From assembly GCF_000685015.1 (NCBI RefSeq), contig NZ_BAYA01000004.1:434001-498000 (forward strand): a DNA stretch of 64,000 bases, read 5' to 3'. This stretch comes from Paraburkholderia bannensis NBRC 103871. Its GTDB lineage: Bacteria; Pseudomonadota; Gammaproteobacteria; Burkholderiales; Burkholderiaceae. Below the pieces are notes generated by a model that was given only the letters and a program-made list of their open reading frames with translations, searched no databases and was not told the DNA's origin. Positions 8,711 to 17,955 of this stretch are shown here, one piece after another (position 1 is the stretch's first letter; each line of letters opens with the position of its first letter). Made by a program: the position numbers and the translations under genes.

Positions 8711-9016
8711 TCAGGTCGTGAGCGGGCCCGGCGCGATCGAATCGATGAAGCTCGCGAGTTCGATGTCGCGCGTCGTGAGGCCGTCGGCTTCATGCGTCGA
8801 GAGCGTGATTTCCACGCGGTTATAGACGTTGAACCACTCGGGATGGTGATTCATTTCCTGCGCCTTGATCGCTACGCGCGTCATGAAGCCGAACGCTTCG
8901 TTGAAGTCGGCGAAACGGAAGTGACGCTGGATGGCGTCGCGGCCCGCGACGGCTTGCCAGCCATGCAGGCCGGCCAGTTGCGAGGCGCGCTCTTCGGAGG
9001 TGAGTCGGTTGATCAT
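8711..9016 (-). CDS. phhB: Pterin-4a-carbinolamine dehydratase
   Basis: 101 residues from the ATG at 9016, which has an AGGTG site; upstream in-frame ATGs give a non-family extension. The protein regenerates the pterin cofactor of phenylalanine hydroxylase by dehydrating 4a-hydroxytetrahydrobiopterin. The diagnostic segment is [31 protein letters not shown]: a His-His-Pro-Glu-Trp core plus a second His in the S-T-H-E strand (the pterin active site). It lies downstream of phhA on the same strand after about 235 bases, the classic phhAB pairing. It is cytosolic. Confidence 0.93.
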   Translation of the reverse strand: MINRLTSEERASQLAGLHGWQAVAGRDAIQRHFRFADFNEAFGFMTRVAIKAQEMNHHPEWFNVYNRVEITLSTHEADGLTTRDIELASFIDSIAPGPLTT

Positions 9017-9251
9017 CTTGGCACCTGTATGCGCTATATGCGTTATGCGTTTCATGTTTCGTAGCCGGCGATTGAACGCGCGCTTGCACGCTTGCGTGCT
9101 TGCGCTCATTCAACGCGCGCCGGAACGATGATTGATTCTTCCACGGATGGACTGGACGTGCTGACGACGCCGCGCCGACTGCGGCAATCGGCGTAGTCGG
9201 TACGTCGGGTGGCTTGCGTTGACGCAAGCGCGACGCCGTTTAAAAAAGCGT

Positions 9252-10148
9252 TTAAACGTCGCCGTCCTCAAGCCAGCCTTCGCGCGTGCCGCGTGTGTAG
9301 ACCGTGTCGCTCGCCAGCACATCGCCAGCGCCATGCGGTTGCAGGGCGATGAGCGGCGCGGGGTCGCCCAGACGCGCCGCAATGCCCGCGCCGAGAGCGT
9401 CGAACAACTGCGCGAACGAGTCGATCACGAAGTAGGACTTCTGGAATGTGTCGATGCGATAGCGCGTGCGCAGCACGCGATCGAGGTCGAACGCGAGCCG
9501 GTTGGGCGCGGCGCTTTCCACGCTGTAGAGCGATTCGCCCTTGCTCGACACAATGCCCGCACCGTAGATCTTCACGCCATGCGCGGCGCTGGCGTCGCGC
9601 AGCAGGCCGAATTCCACCGTGTACCAGTAGAGCCGCGCGAGCAGCGGCAGGGCGGATTCGTCGACGGCGAGCGCCGCGCGTCCGTATGCGTGGATCGCAT
9701 CGGCGAAAACGGGATCCGTGAGCAGCGGTACGTGGCCGAACAGGTCGTGGAAGCAGTCCGGCTCCTGGAGGTAGTCGAGCTGGTCGGGGCGACGCATCCA
9801 CCAGGTCACCGGAAAGCGCCGGTTGGCCAGGTGCTCGAAGAAAATGCGATCGGGCACGAGACCCGGCACGGCGACGATGCGCCAGCCCGTGGCGGCCATC
9901 AGGCGCTCGCTGACGGCCTCGAAATCGGGCACGTGCGCGACGTTCAGGCCGATGCGCTGCGCGCCCTCGATGAAGGCGTCGCAGGCGCGGCCTTCGAGCA
10001 AGGCCATTTGCCGCTGGTAAAGCTGATCCCAGACCGCGTGATCGACCGCGCCATAGCGCTCGCGCGGCTGGTCGATGGTGAAATCCGCACGGGTTTCCAG
10101 GCCCGCATCGAATTGTTCCTGCAGTTTGGCGGTGGCGGCGATGGCCAT
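9252..10148 (-). CDS. phhA: Phenylalanine 4-monooxygenase
   Basis: 298 residues from the ATG at 10148; eight upstream in-frame residues are less likely because a GTGGAG site sits just before 10148. It converts phenylalanine to tyrosine using O2 and tetrahydropterin, the first step of phenylalanine catabolism through homogentisate. The non-heme iron ligands are visible as His134 and His139 in FHDLFGHVPLL and Glu179 in YWYTVEFGLL. There is no eukaryote-type regulatory ACT domain; this is the compact bacterial form. It is followed by phhB and faces a divergent Lrp/AsnC gene, a common arrangement in betaproteobacteria that suggests amino-acid-dependent control. Confidence 0.96.
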   Translation of the reverse strand: MAIAATAKLQEQFDAGLETRADFTIDQPRERYGAVDHAVWDQLYQRQMALLEGRACDAFIEGAQRIGLNVAHVPDFEAVSERLMAATGWRIVAVPGLVPDRIFFEHLANRRFPVTWWMRRPDQLDYLQEPDCFHDLFGHVPLLTDPVFADAIHAYGRAALAVDESALPLLARLYWYTVEFGLLRDASAAHGVKIYGAGIVSSKGESLYSVESAAPNRLAFDLDRVLRTRYRIDTFQKSYFVIDSFAQLFDALGAGIAARLGDPAPLIALQPHGAGDVLASDTVYTRGTREGWLEDGDV

Positions 10149-10299
10149 TGTTTGACGCTCCACTAAAAGCAACTTGCTGACATGTGCTGACAGGAAAGTG
10201 TAGAGCGGAGTGCGTGCGGGAGGTGCGCGTTTCGGGTGTCTTATCGGCTTGTCATGCGATAATCGTGCATCAAATAGTTATTCAATGCAGGATATTTTC

Positions 10300-10791
10300 A
10301 TGCTCGAACTCGATCACTTCGATCTCGCGCTGCTCGACGTATTGCAGCGCTTTGGCCGCGCCACCCATCAGCAACTGGGCGAGCAGGTGCCGCTCTCGCC
10401 GTCGCAGATCGGCAGGCGCTTGCAGCGGCTGGAGGCGTCGGGCGTGATCGACGGCTATCGCGTCGTGCTGCGGCCCGAAAAGCTGGGTCTGGGCGTCACG
10501 GCGTTCACGAGCCTGAAGTTGAAGCACCACGGCGATTCGATCATCGAGCAGTTCCAGCAGCAGATCGACGTGCTGCCGGAAGTGCTCGAATGCCATGCCG
10601 TGGTGGGCGACGCCGATTACCTGCTGCGTATCGTGGCGCCGGACTTGAACGCGCTGTCGTCGTTCGTGATGAAGAAGCTCATGCGCGTGCCCGGGGTGGA
10701 CAGCGTGCGCTCGAACATCGTGCTCACGACCTTCAAGCGCAATGGCCCGCTGCCGCTCGGGCATCTGGAGCCGGGCGCGGCGCCGCTTTGA
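10300..10791 (+). CDS. Lrp/AsnC-family transcriptional regulator
   Basis: 163 residues from the ATG at 10300, which follows a GCAGGA site; another ATG at 10285 would add five residues. An N-terminal helix-turn-helix (LDHFDLALLDVLQRFGR through SPSQIGRRLQRLEASGVI) is joined to an AsnC_trans_reg/RAM domain, where effector amino acids bind. It is divergent from phhA with a 151-bp shared intergenic region, so it is probably the local regulator of phhAB. Activation by phenylalanine or tyrosine is an inference from this context. It ends in a Pro/Gly/Ala-rich tail. Confidence 0.9.
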   Translation: MLELDHFDLALLDVLQRFGRATHQQLGEQVPLSPSQIGRRLQRLEASGVIDGYRVVLRPEKLGLGVTAFTSLKLKHHGDSIIEQFQQQIDVLPEVLECHAVVGDADYLLRIVAPDLNALSSFVMKKLMRVPGVDSVRSNIVLTTFKRNGPLPLGHLEPGAAPL

Positions 10792-10836
10792 AGGCGCGCC
10801 GCGCGGTTGCCGCGTTGTTGCCTGGCCTGGGCGGTT

Positions 10837-11364
10837 TCAGGCCGCTTGAGCCGGCGTATTGAGCAGGTCGACGTAAGCCACGGCTACCAGGTCGCTCTCG
10901 TCCACGCCGAGCTTCTTGAACACGGCGGCCGCTTCGGCTTCGCCGCCCTGCTCGTCGTCATCGGGCGCGAGCACCACTTCCAGTTCGACGAAATCGCCCA
11001 GCCCGTCCACGCGATCCAGGTGGATACGGGTGCGGCCCGCCAGGTAGACGTGGCGCTCCTTCGAGACAATGCCGCGCGTGGTCAGGGCCGTGGCCAGCAG
11101 CGAGTGCATGGCTTCGGCGTTCGTGACGGGGCTGCGCGTGTAGTACGAGGCCTTGGGGCCGTCGCGGTCGTCGCGCTGGTAGAAGATCAGTTCGGCCGGC
11201 GTGCCGTCGTCGAACTGACGCAGCTTCAGGCGTCCGCGCGGCACATCGTAGAAGAAGTCCTGCTGGCGAAAGATCAGCGGCGCATCGGATGCGAGCTGGG
11301 CGGCGCGCTCGCGCAGGGCGTCGAAGTGACGGGCGCGGGCTTTGATTTCGATGTTGCGGGCCAT
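10837..11364 (-). CDS. CYTH-domain protein (class IV adenylate cyclase-like)
   Basis: 175 residues from the ATG at 11364, which has an AGGAG site eight bases upstream. It starts MARNIEIKARA. The usual ExExK triphosphate-tunnel signature is present in the N-x-E-x-K variant, so the first acidic residue is replaced. Later tunnel strands include LKLRQF, AELIFYQR, KERHVYL and TRIHLDRVDGLGDFVELEV. CYTH enzymes act on triphosphate substrates (ATP cyclisation, thiamine triphosphate or inorganic triphosphate hydrolysis). The close CyaB-like appearance does not settle which. The gene stands alone, convergent with the Lrp gene. Confidence 0.8.
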   Translation of the reverse strand: MARNIEIKARARHFDALRERAAQLASDAPLIFRQQDFFYDVPRGRLKLRQFDDGTPAELIFYQRDDRDGPKASYYTRSPVTNAEAMHSLLATALTTRGIVSKERHVYLAGRTRIHLDRVDGLGDFVELEVVLAPDDDEQGGEAEAAAVFKKLGVDESDLVAVAYVDLLNTPAQAA

Positions 11365-11580
11365 GCAAGGCTCCTGTTGGAACGAGGGAACGATGGGCGA
11401 GGCTCGAACGCGCCGCAGCGAACCTCCCGCAGGGAGCATGCAAAAAACGCGGCGCGAATGTCGAATCTAGCAAAACTTGCGTGACCGCGCTGTTACATCG
11501 ATGACAGTTTCATCGATTGCCGATGCCGGGCGGTTAAGGTCAGACGTAATGCAGCGATGCTCCACGTTCATGAGCGGGGC

Positions 11581-12468
11581 TCATATCGTCCACTGTGTTT
11601 CGATGGCCTTGAGCGCCGCTGCAATGGCGGGCTCGTCGCGGCGGTCGGCGCGCGTGATGAAGGTGAGCTCGGTCGGCACCGTCACGCCTTCGACGATGGT
11701 GAGCGCGTGCGCATGCGCCTCCGCGATGGCCGTGGCGTCGCGAGCGAGGGTCAGGCCCACGCCCGATTTCACGAGGTCGAGCATCGACGGTTCCTGATCC
11801 ACTTCCGCCACCTTGTTGGGCTTCGCGCCTGCCGCTTCGAACAGTCCCGACAACAGGCGGTTGTGCGCAGACGCAGGCGGCGTCCAGATCCACGGCAACG
11901 CTGCTAGCGCACGCCAGTCGCGTGCGCCTTTCACGCGGTCTTTCCAGCCGGCGGGCGCGAGCACGCGGTACTGGAAGCGGGTGAGCGTGAGCGTATGGAA
12001 CACATCCGCATCGGGCGCGGGCTGGCCGATGTAATAGCCCACGTCCAGCTCTCTCGCGCGCACCTGGTCGAGCACCCAGCCCGACATGCCGTGGCGCAGC
12101 GCCGTTTCGATCTGCGGCCAGGTTTCCACGAGCTGGCGCAGAAAGCCGCCCAGGCGCAGAAACGCCGGATCGAGGATCGTGCCGATGCGCAGCGTGCCGC
12201 GAACTTCATGACGCAGCGCATCAGCGGCGCGTTGCACGTCGCTAGCGGCCGCTAGCGCGCGCTCGGCGTGCGGCAGCAGCGCCTGGCCGTCGCGCGTGAG
12301 CGCGAGTCCATGCGCGGTGCGCGTGAAGAGCGTGACGCCCAGCGTCTCCTGCAGATGCTTGATCTGCAGGCTCACGGCGGGCTGCGTGAGATGCAGATGG
12401 GTGGCTGCGCGCGTGAGCTTGCCCTCGCGCGCGACCGTCACGAACGCCCGTAACAAGGTCAGATCCAT
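11581..12468 (-). CDS. hpdR: LysR-type regulator, probable 3-hydroxypropionate-responsive activator
   Basis: 295 residues. The N-terminal LysR helix-turn-helix is LRAFVTVAREGKLTRAATHL then LTQPAVSLQIKHLQETLGV, followed by an effector-binding domain from about residue 90. It is divergent from mmsA-GMC across a 152-bp region that carries a perfect T-N11-A type dyad. In Cupriavidus necator and Pseudomonas, equivalent LysR proteins next to hpdH and mmsA activate them in response to 3-hydroxypropionate. The same neighbourhood here is the reason for the name. The regulator class is certain; the inducer is inferred from context. Confidence 0.75.
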   Translation of the reverse strand: MDLTLLRAFVTVAREGKLTRAATHLHLTQPAVSLQIKHLQETLGVTLFTRTAHGLALTRDGQALLPHAERALAAASDVQRAADALRHEVRGTLRIGTILDPAFLRLGGFLRQLVETWPQIETALRHGMSGWVLDQVRARELDVGYYIGQPAPDADVFHTLTLTRFQYRVLAPAGWKDRVKGARDWRALAALPWIWTPPASAHNRLLSGLFEAAGAKPNKVAEVDQEPSMLDLVKSGVGLTLARDATAIAEAHAHALTIVEGVTVPTELTFITRADRRDEPAIAAALKAIETQWTI

Positions 12469-12473
12469 GCACT

Positions 12474-12494
12474 GATATTAACGCGCCTTATATC
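12474..12494. promoter_or_regulatory. LysR-type operator dyad
   Basis: GATAT at 12474-12478 and ATATC at 12490-12494 form a perfect inverted repeat separated by 11 bases, the T-N11-A layout of LysR recognition sites. It lies six bases upstream of the LysR start codon and about 130 bases from the mmsA start, suited to autoregulation and activation of the divergent operon. Confidence 0.6.
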
Positions 12495-12620
12495 GCATTT
12501 GAGGATTAATCATTGGATCGGCGCGGGGCCGTGAGATTACGCTTGAGTCCGATCTGCGCATCTTGCGCAGGCCAGCGCGCCTGGCGCGCGACCAGATAAA
12601 CCTCCATCGAAGAGGGATAC

Positions 12621-14144
12621 ATGAGCGAGACACATCGAAGCGAGGCGCCCGTGCGCGACCTCACGCATTTCGTCAATGGCCGTGCACTGGAATCGACCAG
12701 CGGCCGCTACGCCGACGTCTTCAATCCCGCCACTGGCGCAGTCAGCGCCCGCGTGCCGCTCGCGAGCGTGGCCGAAGTCGATGCGGCCGTCGCCGCCGCG
12801 CAGGCCGCGTTTCCCGCCTGGAGCGAAACGCCGCCCATCAAGCGCGCGCGCGTTCTCTTCAAGTTCAAGGAACTGCTCGACCGTCATCACGACGAACTGG
12901 CCGAACTCGTCACGCGCGAACACGGCAAAGTGTTCTCCGACGCGAAAGGCGAGGTGATGCGCGGCATCGAAATCGTCGAATTCGCGTGCGGCATTCCCAA
13001 CCTGCTCAAGACCGATTTCACCGACCAGATCGGCGGCGGCATCGACAACTGGAACCTGCGGCAGCCGCTGGGCGTCGTCGCGGGCGTGACGCCGTTCAAC
13101 TTCCCGATGATGGTGCCGTGCTGGATGTTTCCGGTCGCGCTGGCGTGCGGGAATACCTTTGTGTTGAAGCCTTCGGAGCGCGATCCTTCGGCGTCGCTGC
13201 GGCTTGCGGAACTGCTCAAGGAAGCGGGCTTGCCCGATGGCGTCTTCAACGTCGTGCACGGCGACAAGATGGCCGTCGACGCGCTCATCGCGCATCCCGA
13301 CATCGCCGCGCTGTCGTTCGTCGGTTCCACGCCGATCGCCGAATACCTCTACACGGAAGGCACGAAACACGGCAAGCGGGTGCAGGCGCTGGGCGGCGCG
13401 AAGAATCACCTCGTGGTGATGCCGGACGCCGATCTCGACCAGGCCGTCGATGCGCTGATCGGCGCGGCCTATGGATCGGCGGGCGAGCGCTGCATGGCGA
13501 TCTCGGTGGCGGTGGCCGTGGGCCATGTCGCCGACGAACTGATCGAGCGCCTCACGCCGCGCGTAAAAGCGCTCAATATCGGCGACGGCATGAACGAGGC
13601 GTCGGAGATGGGGCCGCTCGTGACGGCGGCACATCGCGCGAAGGTGCAGGGCTACATCGATGCGGGCGTCGCCTCGGGCGCGAAGCTCGTGGTCGATGGG
13701 CGCGGCCATACGGTCGCCGGTCGCGAGAACGGTTTCTTCCTCGGCGGCACGCTGTTCGACGACGTGAAGACCGATATGTCGATCTATCGCGAGGAGATCT
13801 TCGGGCCAGTGCTTTCGGTCGTGCGCGTGCCCGATTTCGCGAGCGCGGTCGAGCTCATCAACGCGCACGAGTTTGCCAATGGCGTGTCGTGTTTCACCTC
13901 CGACGGCGGGGTGGCGCGCGCGTTCTCGCGGCAGATCAAGGTGGGCATGGTCGGCATCAACGTGCCGATTCCGGTGCCGATGGCGTGGCATTCGTTCGGC
14001 GGCTGGAAGCGCTCGCTGTTCGGCGACCATCACGCGTATGGCGAGGAAGGCGTGCGTTTCTACACACGCTACAAGAGCATCATGCAGCGCTGGCCGGACA
14101 GCATCGCCAAGGGCGCCGAATTCACCATGCCGGTGGCGAAGTAA
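12621..14144 (+). CDS. mmsA: CoA-acylating (methyl)malonate-semialdehyde dehydrogenase
   Basis: 507 residues of the aldehyde dehydrogenase superfamily. The start is supported by GAGGG just upstream. The catalytic cysteine is Cys291 in [11 protein letters not shown]. The general-base glutamate of hydrolytic aldehyde dehydrogenases is absent: the segment reads ALGGAKNH, as in the CoA-dependent MMSDH class. These enzymes oxidatively decarboxylate malonate semialdehyde to acetyl-CoA, or methylmalonate semialdehyde to propionyl-CoA. In this operon the GMC dehydrogenase 15 bases downstream would supply the semialdehyde. The divergent LysR completes a 3-hydroxypropionate catabolic unit. A role in valine or inositol breakdown is the alternative. 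Confidence 0.9.
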   Translation: MSETHRSEAPVRDLTHFVNGRALESTSGRYADVFNPATGAVSARVPLASVAEVDAAVAAAQAAFPAWSETPPIKRARVLFKFKELLDRHHDELAELVTREHGKVFSDAKGEVMRGIEIVEFACGIPNLLKTDFTDQIGGGIDNWNLRQPLGVVAGVTPFNFPMMVPCWMFPVALACGNTFVLKPSERDPSASLRLAELLKEAGLPDGVFNVVHGDKMAVDALIAHPDIAALSFVGSTPIAEYLYTEGTKHGKRVQALGGAKNHLVVMPDADLDQAVDALIGAAYGSAGERCMAISVAVAVGHVADELIERLTPRVKALNIGDGMNEASEMGPLVTAAHRAKVQGYIDAGVASGAKLVVDGRGHTVAGRENGFFLGGTLFDDVKTDMSIYREEIFGPVLSVVRVPDFASAVELINAHEFANGVSCFTSDGGVARAFSRQIKVGMVGINVPIPVPMAWHSFGGWKRSLFGDHHAYGEEGVRFYTRYKSIMQRWPDSIAKGAEFTMPVAK

Positions 14145-14159
14145 GCGGGGCGCGTCATC

Positions 14160-15881
14160 ATGTCAGCCACTCATGAGGCTTCAGGCGGGCGGCGCGTCGA
14201 AGGGGACTTCGATTACGTGATTGTCGGCGCGGGGACGGCGGGCTGCGTGCTCGCCAACCGCCTCACGCAGGACCCCGACGTGAGCGTGCTGCTCATCGAA
14301 GCGGGCGGCAAGGACGACTATCACTGGATCCATATTCCCGTCGGCTATCTGCACTGCATCGGCAACCCGCGCACGGACTGGCTGTACAAGACCGCTGCGG
14401 AGAAGGGGCTCAACGGGCGCTCGCTGTCGTATCCGCGCGGGCGCGTGCTGGGCGGATCGTCGTCGATCAACGGCATGATCTACATGCGCGGCCAGCGCGA
14501 GGACTACGACAACTGGGCGCGCGTGACGGGCGATTCGGGCTGGTCGTGGGACGCGGTGCTGCCGGTCTTCAAGCGCAGCGAGGACTACCACGGCGGCGCG
14601 AACGAGTTCCACGGCGCGGGCGGCGAATGGCGCGTGGAAAAACAGCGCCTCAAATGGAAGATTCTTGAAACCTTCGCACAGGCCGCGCAGGAGCAGGGCA
14701 TTCCCGCGACGAACGACTTCAATCGCGGCAATAACGAAGGCGTCGGCTACTTCGACGTGAACCAGAAGCGCGGCGTGCGCTGGAATGCGTCGAAGGCGTT
14801 CCTGCGTGCGGCGATGAAGCGGCCCAATCTCACCGTCGTAACGGGCGCACTCACCGAGCGCGTGATCTTCGAAGGCAAGCGTTGCGTGGGCGTCGATTAT
14901 CTGGCCCAACCCGCTGGCGTGCCGTATCGCGCCCGTGCGCGCTGCGAGGTGATTTTGAGCGCGGGCGCGGTGAATTCGCCGCAATTGCTGGAGCGCTCCG
15001 GCATTGGCGATGCCGCGCGCCTCGCGCAGCTTGGCGTGCAACTCGTGCAGGATCTGCGTGGCGTCGGCGAGAACCTGCAGGATCATCTGCAGTTGCGCAT
15101 GGCGTTTCGCGTGAACGGCGTGCGCACGCTCAACACGGCGTCGGCGCATTGGTGGGGCAAGCTGATGATCGGCATGGAGTACGCGCTGCTGCAAAGCGGG
15201 CCGATGTCGATGGCGCCTTCGCAACTGGGTGCGTTCGCGAGATCGGATACGAGCGATCCAGGGCTCGCGCGTCCCGACTTGCAGTATCACGTGCAGCCGC
15301 TTTCGCTCGATCGCTTCGGCGAGCCGCTGCATCGCTTCAATGCGTTCACCGCGTCTGTGTGCAACCTGCGGCCCACGTCGCGCGGCAGCATTCATGCGGT
15401 TTCCGCGCGCGCCGAGGACGCGCCCGCGATCGCACCGAACTACCTCTCGACCGAACACGACCTGCGCGTGGCCGCCAACGCGTTGCGTCTCACGCGCCGC
15501 ATTGCGGCGTCGGCGGCGCTTGCGCGTTATCAGCCGCATGAAATCCTGCCGGGCCTGGCGTTCCAGAGCGAAAGCGAGTTGCGCGAGGCGGCGGGCAACA
15601 TCGGCACGACGATCTTCCATCCGGTGGGCACCTGCCGCATGGGCCGCGCCGACGACGCCGATGCCGTGGTCGATGCGCGTCTGCGCGTGCGCGGCGTGCA
15701 GGGCTTGCGCGTGGTGGATGCGTCGGTGATGCCGTTCATCACCTCGGGCAACACGAATTCGCCCACGCTGATGATCGCCGAACGCGCCGCGCAGATGATG
15801 CGCGAGGATCGGCGTGCAACGACGGGTGTGTCCGTGAATACGCAGGACGTGGCTCGCGCGCCCGTCGCGCCCGTCGGCTGA
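14160..15881 (+). CDS. hpdH: GMC-family alcohol dehydrogenase, probable 3-hydroxypropionate dehydrogenase
   Basis: 573 residues. The N-terminal FAD-binding motif is YVIVGAGTAGCVLANRL, with GMC signatures in PRGRVLGGSSSINGMIYMRG and GAVNSPQLLERSGIG. The C-terminal active-site region has FHPVGTCRMG and SGNTNSPTLMIAERA, carrying the conserved His/Asn pair. GMC enzymes oxidise alcohols to aldehydes; choline dehydrogenase is the textbook relative. Cotranscription with mmsA and the divergent LysR match the hpdH gene of 3-hydroxypropionate degradation. 3-Hydroxypropionate would become malonate semialdehyde and then acetyl-CoA. Other hydroxy-acids or alcohols are possible. A hairpin terminator follows 80 bases after the stop. 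Confidence 0.8.
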   Translation: MSATHEASGGRRVEGDFDYVIVGAGTAGCVLANRLTQDPDVSVLLIEAGGKDDYHWIHIPVGYLHCIGNPRTDWLYKTAAEKGLNGRSLSYPRGRVLGGSSSINGMIYMRGQREDYDNWARVTGDSGWSWDAVLPVFKRSEDYHGGANEFHGAGGEWRVEKQRLKWKILETFAQAAQEQGIPATNDFNRGNNEGVGYFDVNQKRGVRWNASKAFLRAAMKRPNLTVVTGALTERVIFEGKRCVGVDYLAQPAGVPYRARARCEVILSAGAVNSPQLLERSGIGDAARLAQLGVQLVQDLRGVGENLQDHLQLRMAFRVNGVRTLNTASAHWWGKLMIGMEYALLQSGPMSMAPSQLGAFARSDTSDPGLARPDLQYHVQPLSLDRFGEPLHRFNAFTASVCNLRPTSRGSIHAVSARAEDAPAIAPNYLSTEHDLRVAANALRLTRRIAASAALARYQPHEILPGLAFQSESELREAAGNIGTTIFHPVGTCRMGRADDADAVVDARLRVRGVQGLRVVDASVMPFITSGNTNSPTLMIAERAAQMMREDRRATTGVSVNTQDVARAPVAPVG

Positions 15882-16287
15882 AGCGCGCGCTTAACTGTGC
15901 GCGTCGGCCCGCGGTGGCTGAGCGACGCGCAGCAAAGCGGGTGTTTCGGAGCACTATCCAGGACACGCGCCGCGTCGGCGGCGCGTGTGCTTTTGCACGT
16001 CCACGGTGCAGGTGCAACGTATTTAACTTGCGTGCATCGTGCTGTCATCGGGCGTCTATTTGACGCTAAATCGCCGGGCGGAATTTCATACGAATTGCCG
16101 CTCACCCGTAAGTGCAAATCCCAATGATTGCGCTGCATCAATGGCGAGACAATGGCGCGGAATGACAAAAGCGGGGGAGGCATGCGCCGGAACATGGCGC
16201 GTCATGCATCGTCGTGCGCGACTGAAGCACGCACGAACCCATCGAAGCCAGTCGAAGCATCAGCCTTTACTTCGCGTGGAAGGGAAC
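15882..16287. other. Gap between the hpd operon and the first Liv transporter
   Basis: About 405 bases without a convincing gene. It contains the terminator at 15961-15995 and a short dyad around 16050-16066 (GGCGTC, then GACGCT). The sequence leading to 16288 ends in a strong GGAAGGGA ribosome site. No consensus -35/-10 pair stands out. Confidence 0.45.
15961..15995 (+). terminator. Hairpin terminator after the GMC dehydrogenase
   Basis: Stem ACACGCGCCG (15963-15972) and CGGCGCGTGT (15979-15988) with a six-base loop, followed by GC and TTTT. Confidence 0.7.
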
Positions 16288-17067
16288 ATGATTCTCGGCG
16301 ACACGATTCTGGAGACGCGCGGCCTCACGAAACAGTTCAAGGGCTTTACGGCCGTGAACGGCGTGAACCTGCGTGTGTGCCGCGGTTCGATACACGCGCT
16401 CATTGGGCCGAACGGCGCGGGCAAGACCACTTGCTTCAATCTCCTGACTAAATTTCTCGTGCCGAGTGCGGGGCGCATCGTCTTCAACGGCATCGACATC
16501 ACTAACGAGCGGCCCGCGCAGATCGCGCGGCGCGGCATCATCCGTTCGTTCCAGATTTCGGCGGTATTTCCGCATCTGACGGCGTTGCAGAACGTGCGCA
16601 TCGGCCTGCAACGGCAGCTGGGCACCGCGTATCACTTCTGGAAAAGCGAGCGTACGCTGGCCGAACTCAACGATCGCGCGATGGACTTGCTCACCCAGGT
16701 CGGCCTCACCGATTTCGCCGATGTGCCCACCGTCGAGCTGGCCTATGGGCGCAAGCGCGCGCTTGAAATCGCCACGACGCTGGCGATGGAACCCGAACTG
16801 ATGCTGCTCGACGAACCGACCCAGGGCATGGGCCATGAGGACGTGGATCGTGTGACGGCGCTCATCAAGAAAGTGTCGACGGGTCGCACGATCCTGATGG
16901 TCGAGCACAACATGAACGTGATCGCGGGCATCTCCGACACCATCACCGTCCTGCAACGCGGCGAGGTGCTGGCCGAAGGCAGTTACGCTGAAGTCTCGAA
17001 GAATCCGCTCGTCGCCGAAGCCTATATGGGCAGCGCCGACGCGGCGCTCGCAGGGGCGCACGCATGA
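16288..17067 (+). CDS. Liv-type ABC transporter ATPase (LivG-like), system 1
   Basis: 259 residues. The ATG at 16288 is chosen because GGAAGGGA sits directly upstream; longer frames are not family-like. The Walker A is GPNGAGKTTCFNLLTK. The signature region is the divergent VELAYGRKRALEIAT, and the Walker B is LMLLDEPTQGMG. The switch histidine is in MVEHNMNVI. LivG-type ATPases power import of branched-chain amino acids, amides, urea or related solutes at the inner membrane. It is the first gene of a five-gene operon ordered ATPase-ATPase-binding protein-permease-permease, overlapping the second ATPase by ATGA. The substrate is unknown. Confidence 0.9.
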   Translation: MILGDTILETRGLTKQFKGFTAVNGVNLRVCRGSIHALIGPNGAGKTTCFNLLTKFLVPSAGRIVFNGIDITNERPAQIARRGIIRSFQISAVFPHLTALQNVRIGLQRQLGTAYHFWKSERTLAELNDRAMDLLTQVGLTDFADVPTVELAYGRKRALEIATTLAMEPELMLLDEPTQGMGHEDVDRVTALIKKVSTGRTILMVEHNMNVIAGISDTITVLQRGEVLAEGSYAEVSKNPLVAEAYMGSADAALAGAHA

Positions 17068-17837
17068 GCACCGTGACCGAACAGCGGGGCGACCAGGAAG
17101 CGGTGGCCGGGGAGGGCGAAAGCGCGCTGGAGATCGCGGGCTTGCAGGCGTGGTACGGCGAATCGCACATCCTGCATGGCGTCGATCTATCGGTGAAGCG
17201 CGGCGAAGTCGTGACGCTGCTTGGGCGCAACGGCGCGGGTCGCACGACAACGCTGCGCGCGATCATGGGCCTCACGGGACGGCGCACCGGGTCGATCCGT
17301 GTGGGTGCGCGCGAAACCATCCAGATGCCGACCTATCGCATCGCGCATTGCGGAGTCGGCTATTGCCCCGAGGAGCGCGGCATTTTCGCGAGCCTGTCTT
17401 GCGAAGAGAACCTGCTGCTGCCGCCGGCCATTGGCGCGAAAGGGGGCAAGGGCGGCGTTCAGGGCATGTCGCTCGACGAGATCTATTCGATGTTCCCCAA
17501 TCTCGCGGAGCGGCGTCACAGCCAGGGCACGCGCCTGTCCGGCGGCGAGCAGCAGATGCTGGCCGTCGCGCGCATCCTGCGCACCGGCGCGAACCTGCTG
17601 CTGCTCGACGAGATTTCCGAGGGCCTCGCGCCCGTCATCGTGCAGACGCTCGCGCGCATGATCATCACGCTCAAGTCGCGCGGCTACACGATCGTGATGG
17701 TCGAGCAGAACTTCCGTTTCGCGGCGCCACTTGCCGACCGTTTCTATGTGATGGAGCACGGGCGCATCGTCGAGCGCTTCGGCATCGCCGAACTCGAAGG
17801 AAAAATGCCCGTGCTGCACGATCTGCTTGGGGTCTAG
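17064..17837 (+). CDS. Liv-type ABC transporter ATPase (LivF-like) with Arg in Walker A, system 1
   Basis: 257 residues starting in the ATGA overlap with the previous gene. It is a LivF-like nucleotide-binding protein. Its Walker A reads GRNGAGRTTTLRAIMG, so the universally catalytic lysine is arginine (codon CGC at about 17240-17242). The signature RLSGGEQQMLAVARIL is normal. The Walker B is LLLLDEISEG rather than the usual D-E-P-S/T. The switch region is MVEQNFRFAA. A lysine-to-arginine change normally cripples ATP hydrolysis, so this site may be degenerate, with LivG doing the work, or this subfamily may tolerate arginine. It is followed by the binding-protein gene. Confidence 0.88.
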   Translation: MSTVTEQRGDQEAVAGEGESALEIAGLQAWYGESHILHGVDLSVKRGEVVTLLGRNGAGRTTTLRAIMGLTGRRTGSIRVGARETIQMPTYRIAHCGVGYCPEERGIFASLSCEENLLLPPAIGAKGGKGGVQGMSLDEIYSMFPNLAERRHSQGTRLSGGEQQMLAVARILRTGANLLLLDEISEGLAPVIVQTLARMIITLKSRGYTIVMVEQNFRFAAPLADRFYVMEHGRIVERFGIAELEGKMPVLHDLLGV

Positions 17838-17955
17838 TTTCCCGATTAGCACGACGCGCGGGCGCTTGCGCCACGCGACGGCTGCTGTTGTGTCCTGTTT
17901 TGCCTTGCCTGAATAACAACGCTGCATCACAACGCCACCAGTGAAGGAGACAGCA

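Noticed and set aside
11365..11580. Possible gene in the gap between the CYTH and LysR genes
   Set aside because: Only short frames without ribosome sites; nothing supportable.
16039..16287. Long N-terminal extension of the first LivG ATPase
   Set aside because: The extension has no family similarity and the ribosome site is at 16281; the ATG at 16288 is preferred.
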